Origin: Parapusillimonas sp013416435
GTDB lineage: Bacteria > Pseudomonadota > Gammaproteobacteria > Burkholderiales > Burkholderiaceae_B
Direction of reading: 5' to 3'
NCBI RefSeq assembly: GCF_052180245.1
Contig: NZ_CP197474.1
Coordinates: 2,790,001 to 2,854,000, forward strand
DNA: 64,000 nt
Numbering within the stretch: the first letter of the stretch is position 1; every line of letters starts with the position of its first letter. The notes beneath the pieces were generated by a model. It did not search any database, was not told the DNA's origin, and worked only from the letters and a program-made list of their open reading frames with translations. Shown here in pieces: positions 1 through 7,901 of the stretch. Both the position numbers and the translations under genes were made by a program.

Positions 1-42
1 GAGAATGATGATTGCCCACAACAGGGCCAGGTCGATACCCAT
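1..42 (-). CDS. cydB: Cytochrome bd-type quinol oxidase subunit II, N-terminal fragment
   Basis: Only the first 14 codons are in the window. They read MGIDLALLWAIIIL, a hydrophobic N-terminus of the kind CydB starts with. The ATG lies 4 bases after the cydA stop, so the two genes are translationally close and clearly one operon. CydB is the structural membrane partner of CydA in the quinol:oxygen oxidoreductase. The call rests on position and on this short N-terminus; the rest of the gene is outside the window. Confidence 0.75.
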   Translation of the reverse strand, partial: MGIDLALLWAIIIL

Positions 43-46
43 GATG

Positions 47-1465
47 TCACCCCTGCTTCGGTAGCGCAGCCGCAGTATCGTCGGCCGCGGACAGCGGACG
101 GCTGGGCGTGCGGTGCTCGCCCGGCCCGCCTTCCGGCGTGTCCTCGACCTGAGGCACCGGCCCCCTGCCTATGAGCTGCAGCACGTAGGCGGTGCCCGCG
201 CCGAACAAGACGAAATATACGACAATGAACAGTGCCAGGGTGACTGCGAGCTCGGTCGCGCCGTGCGGACTCACGCCGTCGGCGGTGCGCATGACGCCAT
301 ACACGATCCATGGCTGCCGCCCAACTTCCGTGGTCACCCAGCCTGCCAGTATGGCAACCAGGCCTGAAGGCCCCATGTATAACGCAAAGCGCCACAGCGC
401 ACGGGAAGCAAACAGGCGGCCGCGCCATCGCGCCCATGCGCCCCAGGCAGCGAGCGCAATCATCAGCAAGCCCAATCCGACCATCAGCCGGAAAGTCCAG
501 AACACCACGGTGGCGTTTGGACGGTCTTCCGGCGCGAATTCCTTCAAGCCCGGAAACTGCCCATCCCAGCTGTGGGTGAGCAGCAGGCTTCCCACATGCG
601 GAATCTCCAGCGCGAAGTGGTTTTTTTCCTCCTGCATGTCCGGCCACCCTATCAAGGTAAAGGGAACCGCCCTGCCAGGCTCGTTTTCCCAATGGCCTTC
701 AATGGCCGCGAGTTTCGCCGGCTGATGCTGCAGCGTATTGAGTCCGTGCAAGTCGCCTATGAGCAACTGCGTGGGCGCCGCAAACAACAGCATCCACATC
801 GCCATGGACATCATTTTGCGCACCGCCCGGTTATCGTTGCCACGGAGCAGATGCCAGCCTGCCGCCGCGGCGACCATGAGCGCCGTCGCAAGAAACGCCG
901 CCATGCTCATGTGGACCAGCCGGTATGGGAAAGAAGGATTGAAGATGACGGCGACCCAATCGACCGGGACGGCGCGTCCATCGATGATCTCGAAGCCCGC
1001 CGGCGTCTGCATCCAGCTATTGGACGCGAGTATCCATGTTGCCGAAATCAGCGTGCCCAAGGCGACCATGAACGTGGCAAACAGATGCAGGCCCGGACCG
1101 ACTCTTTTCAGGCCAAAAAGCATGACGCCCAGAAAGCCGGCCTCGAGGAAAAATGCCGTCAATACTTCATAGGCGAGCAGCGGCCCTGTGATGCCGCCGG
1201 CAAACTGAGAAAAATAGCTCCAGTTCGTGCCGAACTGATAAGCCATGACCAGGCCCGATACCACCCCCATGGCGAAGTTGACGGCGAAGATCTTGAGCCA
1301 ATAGGCATACAGGTCGCGATAAACGGACTTGCCCGTCTTGAGCCAGCAGGCCTCGAGCACAAACAAATAGCTTGCCAAGCCGATGGTGATGGCCGGAAAA
1401 ATGATATGGAAGGAAATCGTGAATCCGAATTGAATCCGGGCAAGCATCAATGCATCTGCATCCAT
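47..1465 (-). CDS. cydA: Cytochrome bd-type (CIO-like) ubiquinol oxidase subunit I
   Basis: The 472-residue integral membrane protein carries the haem b and b/d subunit of the terminal quinol oxidase, which reduces O2 to water without pumping protons. Visible landmarks are His20 (in FHIIFP), Glu100 and Glu108 on the proton path, His185 in the HMSMAAF segment, and the GRQPW motif near residue 390. The protein is shorter than E. coli CydA (about 520) and the Q-loop region is short, which fits the cyanide-insensitive CioA subgroup. The start is supported by an AGAAGGAG Shine-Dalgarno just upstream. The C-terminal 40 residues are polar and poorly conserved. It is followed directly by cydB. Confidence 0.93.
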   Translation of the reverse strand: MDADALMLARIQFGFTISFHIIFPAITIGLASYLFVLEACWLKTGKSVYRDLYAYWLKIFAVNFAMGVVSGLVMAYQFGTNWSYFSQFAGGITGPLLAYEVLTAFFLEAGFLGVMLFGLKRVGPGLHLFATFMVALGTLISATWILASNSWMQTPAGFEIIDGRAVPVDWVAVIFNPSFPYRLVHMSMAAFLATALMVAAAAGWHLLRGNDNRAVRKMMSMAMWMLLFAAPTQLLIGDLHGLNTLQHQPAKLAAIEGHWENEPGRAVPFTLIGWPDMQEEKNHFALEIPHVGSLLLTHSWDGQFPGLKEFAPEDRPNATVVFWTFRLMVGLGLLMIALAAWGAWARWRGRLFASRALWRFALYMGPSGLVAILAGWVTTEVGRQPWIVYGVMRTADGVSPHGATELAVTLALFIVVYFVLFGAGTAYVLQLIGRGPVPQVEDTPEGGPGEHRTPSRPLSAADDTAAALPKQG

Positions 1466-1584
1466 AATCGCTCCTTCTGGGCCGTAATCGTTCTGCAGGC
1501 TGCCATCGTGCGCAGGGATGCCGGCACAGACACGGTATCACACAATACAAGCGTTTTTGTTCTGCAAGAAGCGAAAAAGAAGCA

Positions 1585-1998
1585 TCAAGAAACGACAGCT
1601 TCGTCTGGCACCGCGCAGACGAAGGCAAGCTTATTGCCTTCGGGGTCGCGGCAATAGGCCGCATAGAAGTCGGGCGCATATCTCGGCCGCAACCCGGGCG
1701 CGCCCTCGTCCTGGCCGCCGTATTTCAAGGCAAATCGCCAGCATGCGTCAACGATTTCCCTCGCAGGCGCTTCGAAGCTGACCTGACAGCCATTGCCCCA
1801 GTTTGCAGGCAGGCCATTGAACGGTGGCGCCACCACGAACGACGGCCAGCGTCTTTCCGGCACACGCCAGATGACGCCGGCCGGCCCGGCGGATTCCCGG
1901 TTGTTGATTCTGTGCAAGCCGAGCGGCTCCAGTACATGGTCATAGAAGTCGATGAGGCGTGGCCAGTCTCTTGCTCCTATCTGAATATGGGTATACAT
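1585..1998 (-). CDS. VOC-superfamily (glyoxalase/bleomycin-resistance-like) protein
   Basis: This 137-residue protein is one VOC module. It begins with the typical beta strand (YTHIQIGARDWPRLIDFYDHVLEPLGL) and ends in a DPEGNKLAFVCAV segment, where the Glu-Gly-Asn turn and following strand supply a metal ligand in many family members. Such proteins bind a divalent metal and act as lyases, dioxygenases or drug-binding proteins, and substrate cannot be told from the sequence. It lies about 120 bases upstream of cydA on the same strand, with no sign of a functional link. Length matches single-domain family members. Confidence 0.8.
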   Translation of the reverse strand: MYTHIQIGARDWPRLIDFYDHVLEPLGLHRINNRESAGPAGVIWRVPERRWPSFVVAPPFNGLPANWGNGCQVSFEAPAREIVDACWRFALKYGGQDEGAPGLRPRYAPDFYAAYCRDPEGNKLAFVCAVPDEAVVS

Positions 1999-2160
1999 AT
2001 GAACGCTCTAAGCTGCTCGTAGAACTTATCCCCACAAAATGTGAATAAGCCGAGGGATAACCCGTGGGCACTTCAAGAAACTGTAATAAATACGCGGACC
2101 TGCGGTTCAGTGGTCAAAGAATCATCCGCCCTCTTTCCGAAGGAGGATCGGGGCTTGAAG

Positions 2161-3042
2161 CTATAAATCCCTGGCCCTGCCACCGAACGTGGCTGCAAAG
2201 CTCGCGACGAATGCGCCCAGCAAAAGCGAGGCGAAGGCCCATAGGAAAAAGGTAGCCGCCGCTTTGCGAGCCTCATCCGCTACTTCTCGCGCCTTTATTT
2301 CCACTTCGTCTGCAGCCTTCCTGACTTGCGTCAGTCGCGCCTGCGCTTCCGATTCGCTGACGCCCGCACGCTGGGAAATGACCTTGACCAAATAGGCCTG
2401 GTCTTCGTCGGACAATTCACCCTGCGCAAGACTTCTGCCAAGCATCCGGGTGACTTCCCCGCGTACATCGGATTGATTATCGGTCGAATCGGGATCTGTA
2501 CGGCGCAGCAATGCATCAGCAAAGTAGTCGATGGAGAAACCATCGCTGTCGCCCGCTTGCCCCGCCGCGACGGCAACCGCAGCCGTCCCTGCTCCGGCCA
2601 TGGAGGCGCCGGCTTTCGCCGTACCCGAAACCACGGAAGCCGCCGTGGAACCCAGTAAAGCCAGGCCCACTACGGAGCTTAATGCCCAGACGAGAAAGCC
2701 ATGCGCCGTGTCTCTGAAATAGACTTCATCACGCCTTGCGTCCGGCCATTTCGTCCTTAACCGACCCGCCACGTAGCCGGCAATTCCGTAGGCCACGATC
2801 TGGGTCACGAACAGCCAGACCACAGTTCCGACTGCGATCGTGGTGCCCGACGCACCATCATTGCGCCATGGCGACGCGGCCAGGAAGCCCAGGCCGGCAC
2901 CTCCTGTGATCAAGGTCGCTGTCAACGCAGCGCCTATGACAGCGCCTGCTATGACAGCCCCCCATGACACTGCCGAACGTGTGGACTCGCTTAAGACACT
3001 TGGATTTTGTACATACCCTGGAGCGGATTCGGTTCTTTGCAT
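2161..3042 (-). CDS. Uncharacterised multi-pass membrane protein
   Basis: This is a 293-residue protein I cannot assign to a characterised family. A polar N-terminus (about 25 residues) is followed by a Gly/Ala-rich membrane segment (residues about 25-60), a second one (about 75-100), a third near 115-145, a long charged middle with a heptad-like Ala/Glu/Lys stretch (about 210-260) and a final membrane segment at the C-terminus. Glycine-zipper-like packing and the charged coil suggest an envelope stress or general membrane protein. The ATG is preceded by AAAGGA. The 24-codon gene 44 bases upstream is on the same strand and may be co-transcribed. Confidence 0.6.
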   Translation of the reverse strand: MQRTESAPGYVQNPSVLSESTRSAVSWGAVIAGAVIGAALTATLITGGAGLGFLAASPWRNDGASGTTIAVGTVVWLFVTQIVAYGIAGYVAGRLRTKWPDARRDEVYFRDTAHGFLVWALSSVVGLALLGSTAASVVSGTAKAGASMAGAGTAAVAVAAGQAGDSDGFSIDYFADALLRRTDPDSTDNQSDVRGEVTRMLGRSLAQGELSDEDQAYLVKVISQRAGVSESEAQARLTQVRKAADEVEIKAREVADEARKAAATFFLWAFASLLLGAFVASFAATFGGRARDL

Positions 3043-3086
3043 GACATGTCCTTTTAATGGTTAGCCACAATTCACACGCCAGAAAC

Positions 3087-3161
3087 TCAATGCCAAAACA
3101 ATGCCAGCAAGATAATGATCGGAATTGGAACACCCAGCAGCCACAAAAGAATGGATCGCAT
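3087..3161 (-). CDS. 24-residue single-span membrane peptide
   Basis: This is a very short gene. It encodes Met-Arg-Ser followed by an almost wholly hydrophobic span with a Gly-Val-Pro-Ile-Pro kink (residues 10-14) and ends Phe-Trp-His. An AAAGGAG Shine-Dalgarno sits 5 to 6 bases before the ATG, which is strong for this genome, and the stop is clean. It lies 44 bases upstream of the larger membrane protein gene on the same strand. Tiny hydrophobic proteins of this shape are often stress-induced membrane peptides. No function can be named. The coding call rests on the ribosome-binding site and the perfect transmembrane pattern. Confidence 0.6.
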   Translation of the reverse strand: MRSILLWLLGVPIPIIILLALFWH

Positions 3162-3723
3162 ATTCGCTCCTTTCAATTTTTAGAAACGGGTCGCCATATT
3201 TGGCGAGTTCCTCAAGAAATTGTACAGATGGGCGGCATTCAGCCAACTGAAATCACTCAATAAAAAATTTGGCTACTTTTAGTCACCTAGGAGGGGATGT
3301 CAGCAGGCTCATCGCCGAGAACTTCGGACGTGGAGCAAATCCGTGACGAGACAACGGCCGCACGGTGCGCGACAACACCGCCATGGCGAGTTCACTGCGC
3401 AACGAATCGGCATAACTGGAAGCCGGCATGCAAAGTTTCCAGGTGTAGTGCCTGCAGGCGGAATTGCAGACTGCTGCGCCGGCCTTACGGATCTGCAGTT
3501 GTCCACTGAATATGTGGATAACTCTAGGGATAAACGTTGGTTACTTCATCGAACTGTAATGAATCCGCGGGTTTGGGGGGCCCTGGCCAAAGAGTCGCCA
3601 TGCAATGAAGGCGCAGCCATGGCTCCGGATATACTGGTCGGAACAGCTTGGCCAAACCTTCGATGCAGTGATGGGCACGCAACTGGCTGGACTTGTGCAA
3701 GAGAGTCCTGCCCGGAGGCGAGC
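3162..3723. other. Gene-poor stretch, no feature recognised
   Basis: I see no convincing gene in these 562 bases. An open frame runs through the right part in phase with the next gene, but its predicted residues are not protein-like and lack a start with a ribosome-binding site before 3724. The left part is AT-rich (about 3170-3290) and could hold the promoter of the leftward 24-codon gene. Confidence 0.5.
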
Positions 3724-4041
3724 ATGCGCAGACTTGGAGCGCTCTTGATGATTATAGGCGCCAACCTTGTAGCTGGTTCAATAGCCATTGGCTTTTATCT
3801 GGCAGCCCTTGGGTGTGCAATGGGCGCGACAGATGGCAACTGCAGCCAGGGAGCCATGGAGCTAATCGCAGGCCTGATGGGGTCCGGCGAGGGCTCGATC
3901 TTCTGGGTGGTGATCGTCATTGGTGTACTGGTGTTCTGGAGAGGAAAAAAGAATGCGGTCGCACAGTGCCGGGTGATCGACAGGTTGGCGCCGGCACCGG
4001 TTCTGATGCGCCAAGCGCCAGCCGTAGATTCAATCCATTGA
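3724..4041 (+). CDS. Small membrane protein of unknown function
   Basis: A 105-residue protein with two predicted membrane spans: residues about 4-30 (starting LGALLMIIGANLV) and about 55-75 (IFWVVIVIGVLVFW), joined by a loop with two cysteines (residues about 31 and 39) that could form a disulfide in the periplasm. The C-terminus is a basic cytoplasmic tail. The start was chosen because a GGAGG lies 5 bases before this ATG, while the longer upstream open frame has none. I do not recognise the family. Confidence 0.55.
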   Translation: MRRLGALLMIIGANLVAGSIAIGFYLAALGCAMGATDGNCSQGAMELIAGLMGSGEGSIFWVVIVIGVLVFWRGKKNAVAQCRVIDRLAPAPVLMRQAPAVDSIH

Positions 4042-4164
4042 GCCTGTCACAGATGCCATCCAGTCGGTTTCGGTAAGCTTCTGAAACCAAGCGTGGCGGA
4101 AGCGGCTTCATCAGCGTCCTAGAATAAACGATGACTTTATGCCAAAGCACTCAAGGAGGATGGC

Positions 4165-4686
4165 ATGGACAGCGCAACGCCGGGCTTGGCGAAAGAGGAC
4201 ATCCGTAGATATTTACATGGGATCTGCGAAGAGGCTAAAGATTTGATGCGAGCCTACGACCCGCAACGAATGTTAGATTGGACGAAGACCAATATAGCCG
4301 ATGGGGCCGCCTTCCAGGCCGATATCCGTATTCAAAAAGACGGCGCCCATGCAGGCAGCGTGGCCGTGACGCTGGAGAAGGACGACATATTGCAACTAGG
4401 CGGGCTCTTTGGCACACTGGCAGGTAAAAATAGCATTGCCGACTATTCGCTTGATATAAAAATCAAGGATGTCATTTCACACGGTGCCGACGCTGCGACG
4501 GTCAAAGTGACATGGCATGAACACATCGTGTTCCAGATGCCCTCTGGCGCCGGCCAGGATAATAATGGCCGGGTTACCGTCGATGTGAAAGCCGATTGCT
4601 GCCACCTGCTTTTACGCGAAGACGGACGCCTTGGCATCGGTTTGACGCTATGCTCTGGCGAGGCCCGCATGCTGAATTCAGACTAA
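4165..4686 (+). CDS. Hypothetical soluble protein, 173 residues
   Basis: No family is recognised. The protein has no signal peptide and no membrane span. An N-terminal helical part (about residues 8-40) is followed by alternating beta-like strands, several starting or ending in charged residues, and a C-terminal strand region LLREDGRLGIGLTLCSG. A near-consensus AGGAGG lies 6 bases before the ATG, which supports expression. It is flanked by another orphan small gene on the left and a low-complexity peptide on the right, so context gives no clue to its role. Confidence 0.6.
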   Translation: MDSATPGLAKEDIRRYLHGICEEAKDLMRAYDPQRMLDWTKTNIADGAAFQADIRIQKDGAHAGSVAVTLEKDDILQLGGLFGTLAGKNSIADYSLDIKIKDVISHGADAATVKVTWHEHIVFQMPSGAGQDNNGRVTVDVKADCCHLLLREDGRLGIGLTLCSGEARMLNSD

Positions 4687-4844
4687 GAGGGGCACACCGC
4701 TCCGGCAAACTCACGATTATTCCCGCCCGATAGAGCAGGCCTTCGCGCCTACCCCATCAGGCACGCCGTATGCTCAAGCGTATTGCCATACCCCGCTGGC
4801 AGCTCTTAGAGCAACCCGGGATAATGGGACGCTAGGAGTCAACC

Positions 4845-4994
4845 ATGCCTCAAAACCAGCCCAACCAACCAGGGAAGCAACACGCTCCGGGACAACAAGA
4901 CCAGAACAAGTCTAGTCAGCAGCAAAGCGGGCAGCAAAAGCCCGGTCAAGGCCAATCCGGGCAAAAGCCCGGACAACATAATCCAGGAAAGTAG
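4845..4994 (+). CDS. 49-residue Gln/Gly/Pro-rich low-complexity peptide
   Basis: The frame encodes a hydrophilic peptide made mostly of Gln, Gly, Pro, Lys, Asn and Ser, with recurring GQ and KPGQ units (for example QQKPGQ, GQKPGQ). It is preceded by AGGAG 6 bases upstream of the ATG and ends at a TAG. It has no hydrophobic core and is predicted disordered. Short Gln/Pro/Gly-rich proteins of this kind occur as unannotated genes in Burkholderiales. No function is proposed. A terminator-like hairpin follows at about 5098. Confidence 0.5.
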   Translation: MPQNQPNQPGKQHAPGQQDQNKSSQQQSGQQKPGQGQSGQKPGQHNPGK

Positions 4995-5097
4995 CCGTCG
5001 GTTCAAGCTAACCGCACATGACTGGCTTGGGCCCCTTCAAGGAGGGGGCCTTGCAGGTCCAGTTGACGTTTTGGTCTCGGTAAGAGACAGAGAAGGA

Positions 5098-5123
5098 AAA
5101 GGCCGCTTGATTAAGCGGCCTTT
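5098..5123. terminator. Symmetric hairpin, probable bidirectional terminator
   Basis: The arms AAAGGCCGCTT and AAGCGGCCTTT are exact reverse complements around a GATT loop, and each strand ends in a short T run. It sits between the rightward 49-codon gene and the leftward higA remnant, so it can serve both. A weaker GGCCCC/GGGGCC hairpin lies some 60 bases to the left. Confidence 0.7.
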
Positions 5124-5148
5124 ATCTAGCGGGTTTTCTTTTGCTTGC

Positions 5149-5436
5149 CTATGCTGGCACATGCGCCGGCTTAACCTCGAGCTTCCGCCCCGAATGTTCG
5201 GCCTGCCACAGATCATAGTCGGCCTGCATCTGCAGCCACATGATAGCGGTAGGCGCCGGGATCCATTTGGACAGACGAATGGCCAGATCGGGCGTCACGC
5301 CTGAGCGGCCGTTAATGAAGCGCGAGAACTGGACACGCGACACGCCCAGTTGCTCCGCGGCCTGCGTCACGGTGAGGCCAAGCTCCGGCAGGACATCCTC
5401 CTACAGGATACTGCCCGGGTGCGGGGGATTGTGCAT
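5149..5436 (-). pseudogene. higA: HigA-type antitoxin interrupted by an amber codon
   Basis: Read from ATG at 5434-5436 the frame gives MHNPPHPGSIL, then TAG at 5401-5403, then EDVLPELGLTVTQAAEQLGV and the rest of a normal HigA, with the HTH (TQAAEQLGVSRVQFSRF) and the INGRSGVTPDLAIRL and WLQMQADYDLW segments. HigA proteins have an Arg at the stop position (ILREDVL), so one substitution explains it. Total length would be 95 residues, normal for the family. A GTG inside the frame at 5368-5370 could in principle restart translation and keep the HTH. The decayed higB directly upstream supports a dead module. Confidence 0.85.
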
Positions 5437-5451
5437 TGCATAGTCATGCTC

Positions 5452-5715
5452 CTAGTGGTAGTCCTGGTAGTCCACCAAGACGGCGTCCTGCCCTTCGAAA
5501 GCAAAGGTCAGACGCCAATTGCCGTTGACCCACCCCGACCAATGCCTTTGTAAGTCGGCACCACGCAATGGGTGCAGTCGCCAGCCGGGCACATCCATAT
5601 CTTCGGGCTGACTGGCTCAGTTCAACGCAAGAAGCTGCCGTTGAAGTTTGCCAGCATGAGCTGGCCTGGATCGTTCTGAATGCCTGATCAGCATTGAGTC
5701 GTAACCGCCCTTCCT
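5452..5715 (-). pseudogene. higB: Decayed HigB-type toxin
   Basis: The C-terminal half is clear on the minus strand: PEDMDVPGWRLHPLRGADL, HWSGWVNGNWRLTFAFEG and QDAVLVDYQDYH before a stop at 5452-5454. These are the signature segments of the RelE/HigB mRNA interferase fold. Upstream in the same phase the frame reads HAGKLQRQLLALN, then TGA at 5617-5619, then ASQPEDM, and before that the reading frame is lost around a degenerate SGIQ segment. The N-terminus cannot be found. So the toxin has at least one nonsense change and one frameshift. It lies 15 bases upstream of the broken higA, the usual higBA order. Confidence 0.8.
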
Positions 5716-6027
5716 TACATATCCCCTTGCCCTCGGCTCGGCGATGACGGCCGGCCGCGGCGCCACCAATGCTCGCTGCATTCGTCACCATCAAGCCGCT
5801 GAAGGCGTCGATCGCATCCATCGACTGATCCAGAGACTGCCCATTTGCCTGAAGACTGGCGACAACTGCACGAACGCTTCCCGCAATAAGCCGGGAACCG
5901 AAGCTGACCACAAGGCCGCGCTAAACGAAATCTCCCGGCTGCGCCGCTGGCCTCCGGACTGTAGGCCACGTGATGGCCGCCATCATCCTGCGCACCCTCC
6001 CAGTCGCGCGCAACGAATGCCCCAGAA
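5716..6027. other. Intergenic remnant next to tRNA-Lys, nothing recognised
   Basis: Several short open frames exist on both strands, but none has a ribosome-binding site, a family motif or convincing composition. Given the dead higBA pair on one side and a tRNA gene on the other, this is probably degraded mobile-element DNA. No integrase or insertion sequence ends were seen. Confidence 0.4.
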
Positions 6028-6056
6028 GCAAAAACGCCACCGTACAGGGTGGCGTT
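6028..6056 (-). terminator. Intrinsic terminator of tRNA-Lys
   Basis: On the minus strand the arms AACGCCACC and GGTGGCGTT form a 9-bp hairpin with a 6-base loop, directly followed by TTTTT. It lies about 27 bases past the 3' end of the tRNA gene, in the right orientation. Confidence 0.85.
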
Positions 6057-6082
6057 AAGTGCTTGATTCGCTAGGGGAAAAC

Positions 6083-6158
6083 TGGTGGGCTGTGGGCGGC
6101 TCGAACGCCCGACCTACGGATTAAGAGTCCGCTGCTCTACCAACTGAGCTAACAGCCC
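6083..6158 (-). tRNA. tRNA-Lys (anticodon CTT)
   Basis: The minus strand folds as a normal 76-nt tRNA. The acceptor arms are GGGCTGT and ACAGCCC with discriminator A and an encoded CCA at 6083-6085. The D-arm is GCTCAGTTGGTAGAGC. The anticodon loop CTCTTAA places CTT at positions 34-36, which reads AAG codons for lysine. The T-arm contains GTTCGAGCC. It stands alone, followed by its own terminator. Confidence 0.97.
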
Positions 6159-6248
6159 CCGTGTGCTGCGAAGAACGAAATTCTACCGCGAAAACTTGCT
6201 TTATTGCAAGCGGGGTACGAAGCGCGGACCAGACTCCGAAAATGAAGG

Positions 6249-6278
6249 GGGGTCAGACCCCGTGCGGGGTCTGACCCC
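6249..6278. repeat. Palindromic repeat, copy downstream of purB
   Basis: Left arm GGGGTCAGACCCC, centre GTGC, right arm the exact reverse complement. It begins 15 bases past the purB stop. Each arm is itself partly self-complementary (GGGGTC/GACCCC). There is no T run, so it is not a standard intrinsic terminator. Confidence 0.95.
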
Positions 6279-6293
6279 TGCCTCCCCTGCCTC

Positions 6294-7670
6294 TTAAATT
6301 TTCTTCGCCAGCTCGGCGGCAAGGCCCACATAGCTGCGGGGGGTCATGGCCTGTAGCCGCTGCTTCGGCTCGGCGGGCAGGTCCAGGCCGGCGATGAATT
6401 CCGCCAGGCCTTCGCGATTGATGCCTTTGCCGCGGGTCAAGGCCTTGAGCTGCTCGTAAGGCTGTGGCAGTCCATAACGGCGCATTACCGTTTGCACGGG
6501 TTCGGCCAGCACTTCCCAGCAATTGTCGATGTCGGCTTCGATGGCTGCGGCGTTCAGTTCGAGCTTGCCCAGTCCGCGCAAGCAGGCGTCATAGGCCACG
6601 GCGCAATAGCCGAATGCCACGCCCAGGTTGCGCAATACCGTCGAGTCGGTAAGGTCGCGTTGCCAGCGGGACACCGGCAGCTTCTCGGAAAGGTGGCGCA
6701 GCATCGCGTTGGCGAGTCCAAGATTGCCTTCCGAGTTTTCAAAATCGATGGGATTGACCTTATGAGGCATGGTGGACGAGCCGACCTCTCCTTCTTTCAG
6801 GCGCTGCTTGAAATAGCCCAGCGAGACATAGCCCCAGATATCGCGATTGAGGTCCAGGATGATGGTGTTGGCCCGAGCCACGGCATCGAACAGCGCCGCC
6901 ATCCAGTCATGCGGTTCGATCTGTATGGAGTATGGGTTCTGTTCCAGTCCGAGGCCGTTCAGCACACCTTTGCTGAACGCCGGCCAGTCGATCTCGGGAT
7001 AGGCGGCCAAGTGCGCGTTGTAGTTGCCTGTCGCACCGTTCATTTTTGCCAGCGGCTGCACGGCCTGCACCGCATCGATGGCGCGCTCCAGGCGTGCGGC
7101 GACATTGGCAAACTCTTTGCCCAGCGTGGTGGGGCTGGCCGGCTGACCGTGGGTGCGCGAGAGCATGGGCTGGTCGGCAAACTGGCGCGCCAAGCCCTTC
7201 AGGTTATCGCACAATTCCGTCAGGCGCGGCACGATGAAGTCGGAGCGCGCGCGACCGAGCATCAGCGCATGCGAGGTATTGTTGATGTCTTCGGATGTGC
7301 AGGCGAAATGGATGAACTCGGCCGCCGCAGCCAGTTGCTCATTGCCGGCCACGCGTTCTTTGAGCCAATACTCGACGGCCTTGACGTCGTGATTGGTCGT
7401 TTTTTCGATTTCCTTGATGCGCGCGGCGTCATCCTCGGAGAACTCGGCCACCAGCGACTTAAGCAAGGCCTTGGACGCTTCGGAAAAAGAAGGCAGTTCA
7501 GGCAGGCCCGCTTCGGCAAGCCCAAGCAGCCACGCGACCTCGACTTCGACTCGGTGCGCCATGAATGCGGCCTCCGACAAGGATTGACGAAGGACCTTTC
7601 CTTTGGCGGCGTAACGGCCGTCCAAAGGGGAAAGGGCGTTCAATTGGCTAAGCTGGTCGGCAATTTGCAT
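6294..7670 (-). CDS. purB: Adenylosuccinate lyase
   Basis: PurB is a cytosolic homotetramer that acts twice in purine synthesis. It releases fumarate from SAICAR to give AICAR and from adenylosuccinate to give AMP. The 458-residue product starts MQIADQLSQLNALSPLDGRYA, matching the E. coli-type PurB (456 residues), and contains the superfamily signature SSTMPHKVNPIDFENSEGN with the catalytic-loop serine, plus the TSEDINNTSHALML and RTHGQPASPTT segments. A longer frame extends upstream to 7763, but those residues are not conserved and the ATG at 7670 gives the family N-terminus. The gene is monocistronic, divergent from the GST gene. Confidence 0.96.
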   Translation of the reverse strand: MQIADQLSQLNALSPLDGRYAAKGKVLRQSLSEAAFMAHRVEVEVAWLLGLAEAGLPELPSFSEASKALLKSLVAEFSEDDAARIKEIEKTTNHDVKAVEYWLKERVAGNEQLAAAAEFIHFACTSEDINNTSHALMLGRARSDFIVPRLTELCDNLKGLARQFADQPMLSRTHGQPASPTTLGKEFANVAARLERAIDAVQAVQPLAKMNGATGNYNAHLAAYPEIDWPAFSKGVLNGLGLEQNPYSIQIEPHDWMAALFDAVARANTIILDLNRDIWGYVSLGYFKQRLKEGEVGSSTMPHKVNPIDFENSEGNLGLANAMLRHLSEKLPVSRWQRDLTDSTVLRNLGVAFGYCAVAYDACLRGLGKLELNAAAIEADIDNCWEVLAEPVQTVMRRYGLPQPYEQLKALTRGKGINREGLAEFIAGLDLPAEPKQRLQAMTPRSYVGLAAELAKKI

Positions 7671-7901
7671 CTTGAGTTCACGCGAATGTTGGTCAACAGA
7701 GCATTTTAGCATTTGGCCTTTGGACGGCCGCAGGCCCCTACCCCAATTCGACTGAAAAGTCACACGTTTAAAAATTCATAAGCATATAAACGACACATTA
7801 CCTTCGCCGTCCCGGCCGCACAGCCTATCAAGGGCGTTTCACGGCTAATATGAGTAACGTTCCTGCTATACTTTTTTTGCCTGTAACTTCTGACCTTTGC
7901 C

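Noticed and set aside
3343..4041. 232-codon version of the small membrane protein
   Set aside because: The first 127 codons lack protein character, and the ATG at 3724 has its own Shine-Dalgarno and begins directly with a membrane span.
6083..6158. Active integration site of a genomic island at tRNA-Lys
   Set aside because: No integrase gene and no direct repeat of the tRNA 3' end was found nearby. Only debris and a dead toxin-antitoxin pair are present.
6294..7763. Longer PurB start at 7763
   Set aside because: The extra 31 residues do not match the family. The ATG at 7670 gives the standard N-terminus.
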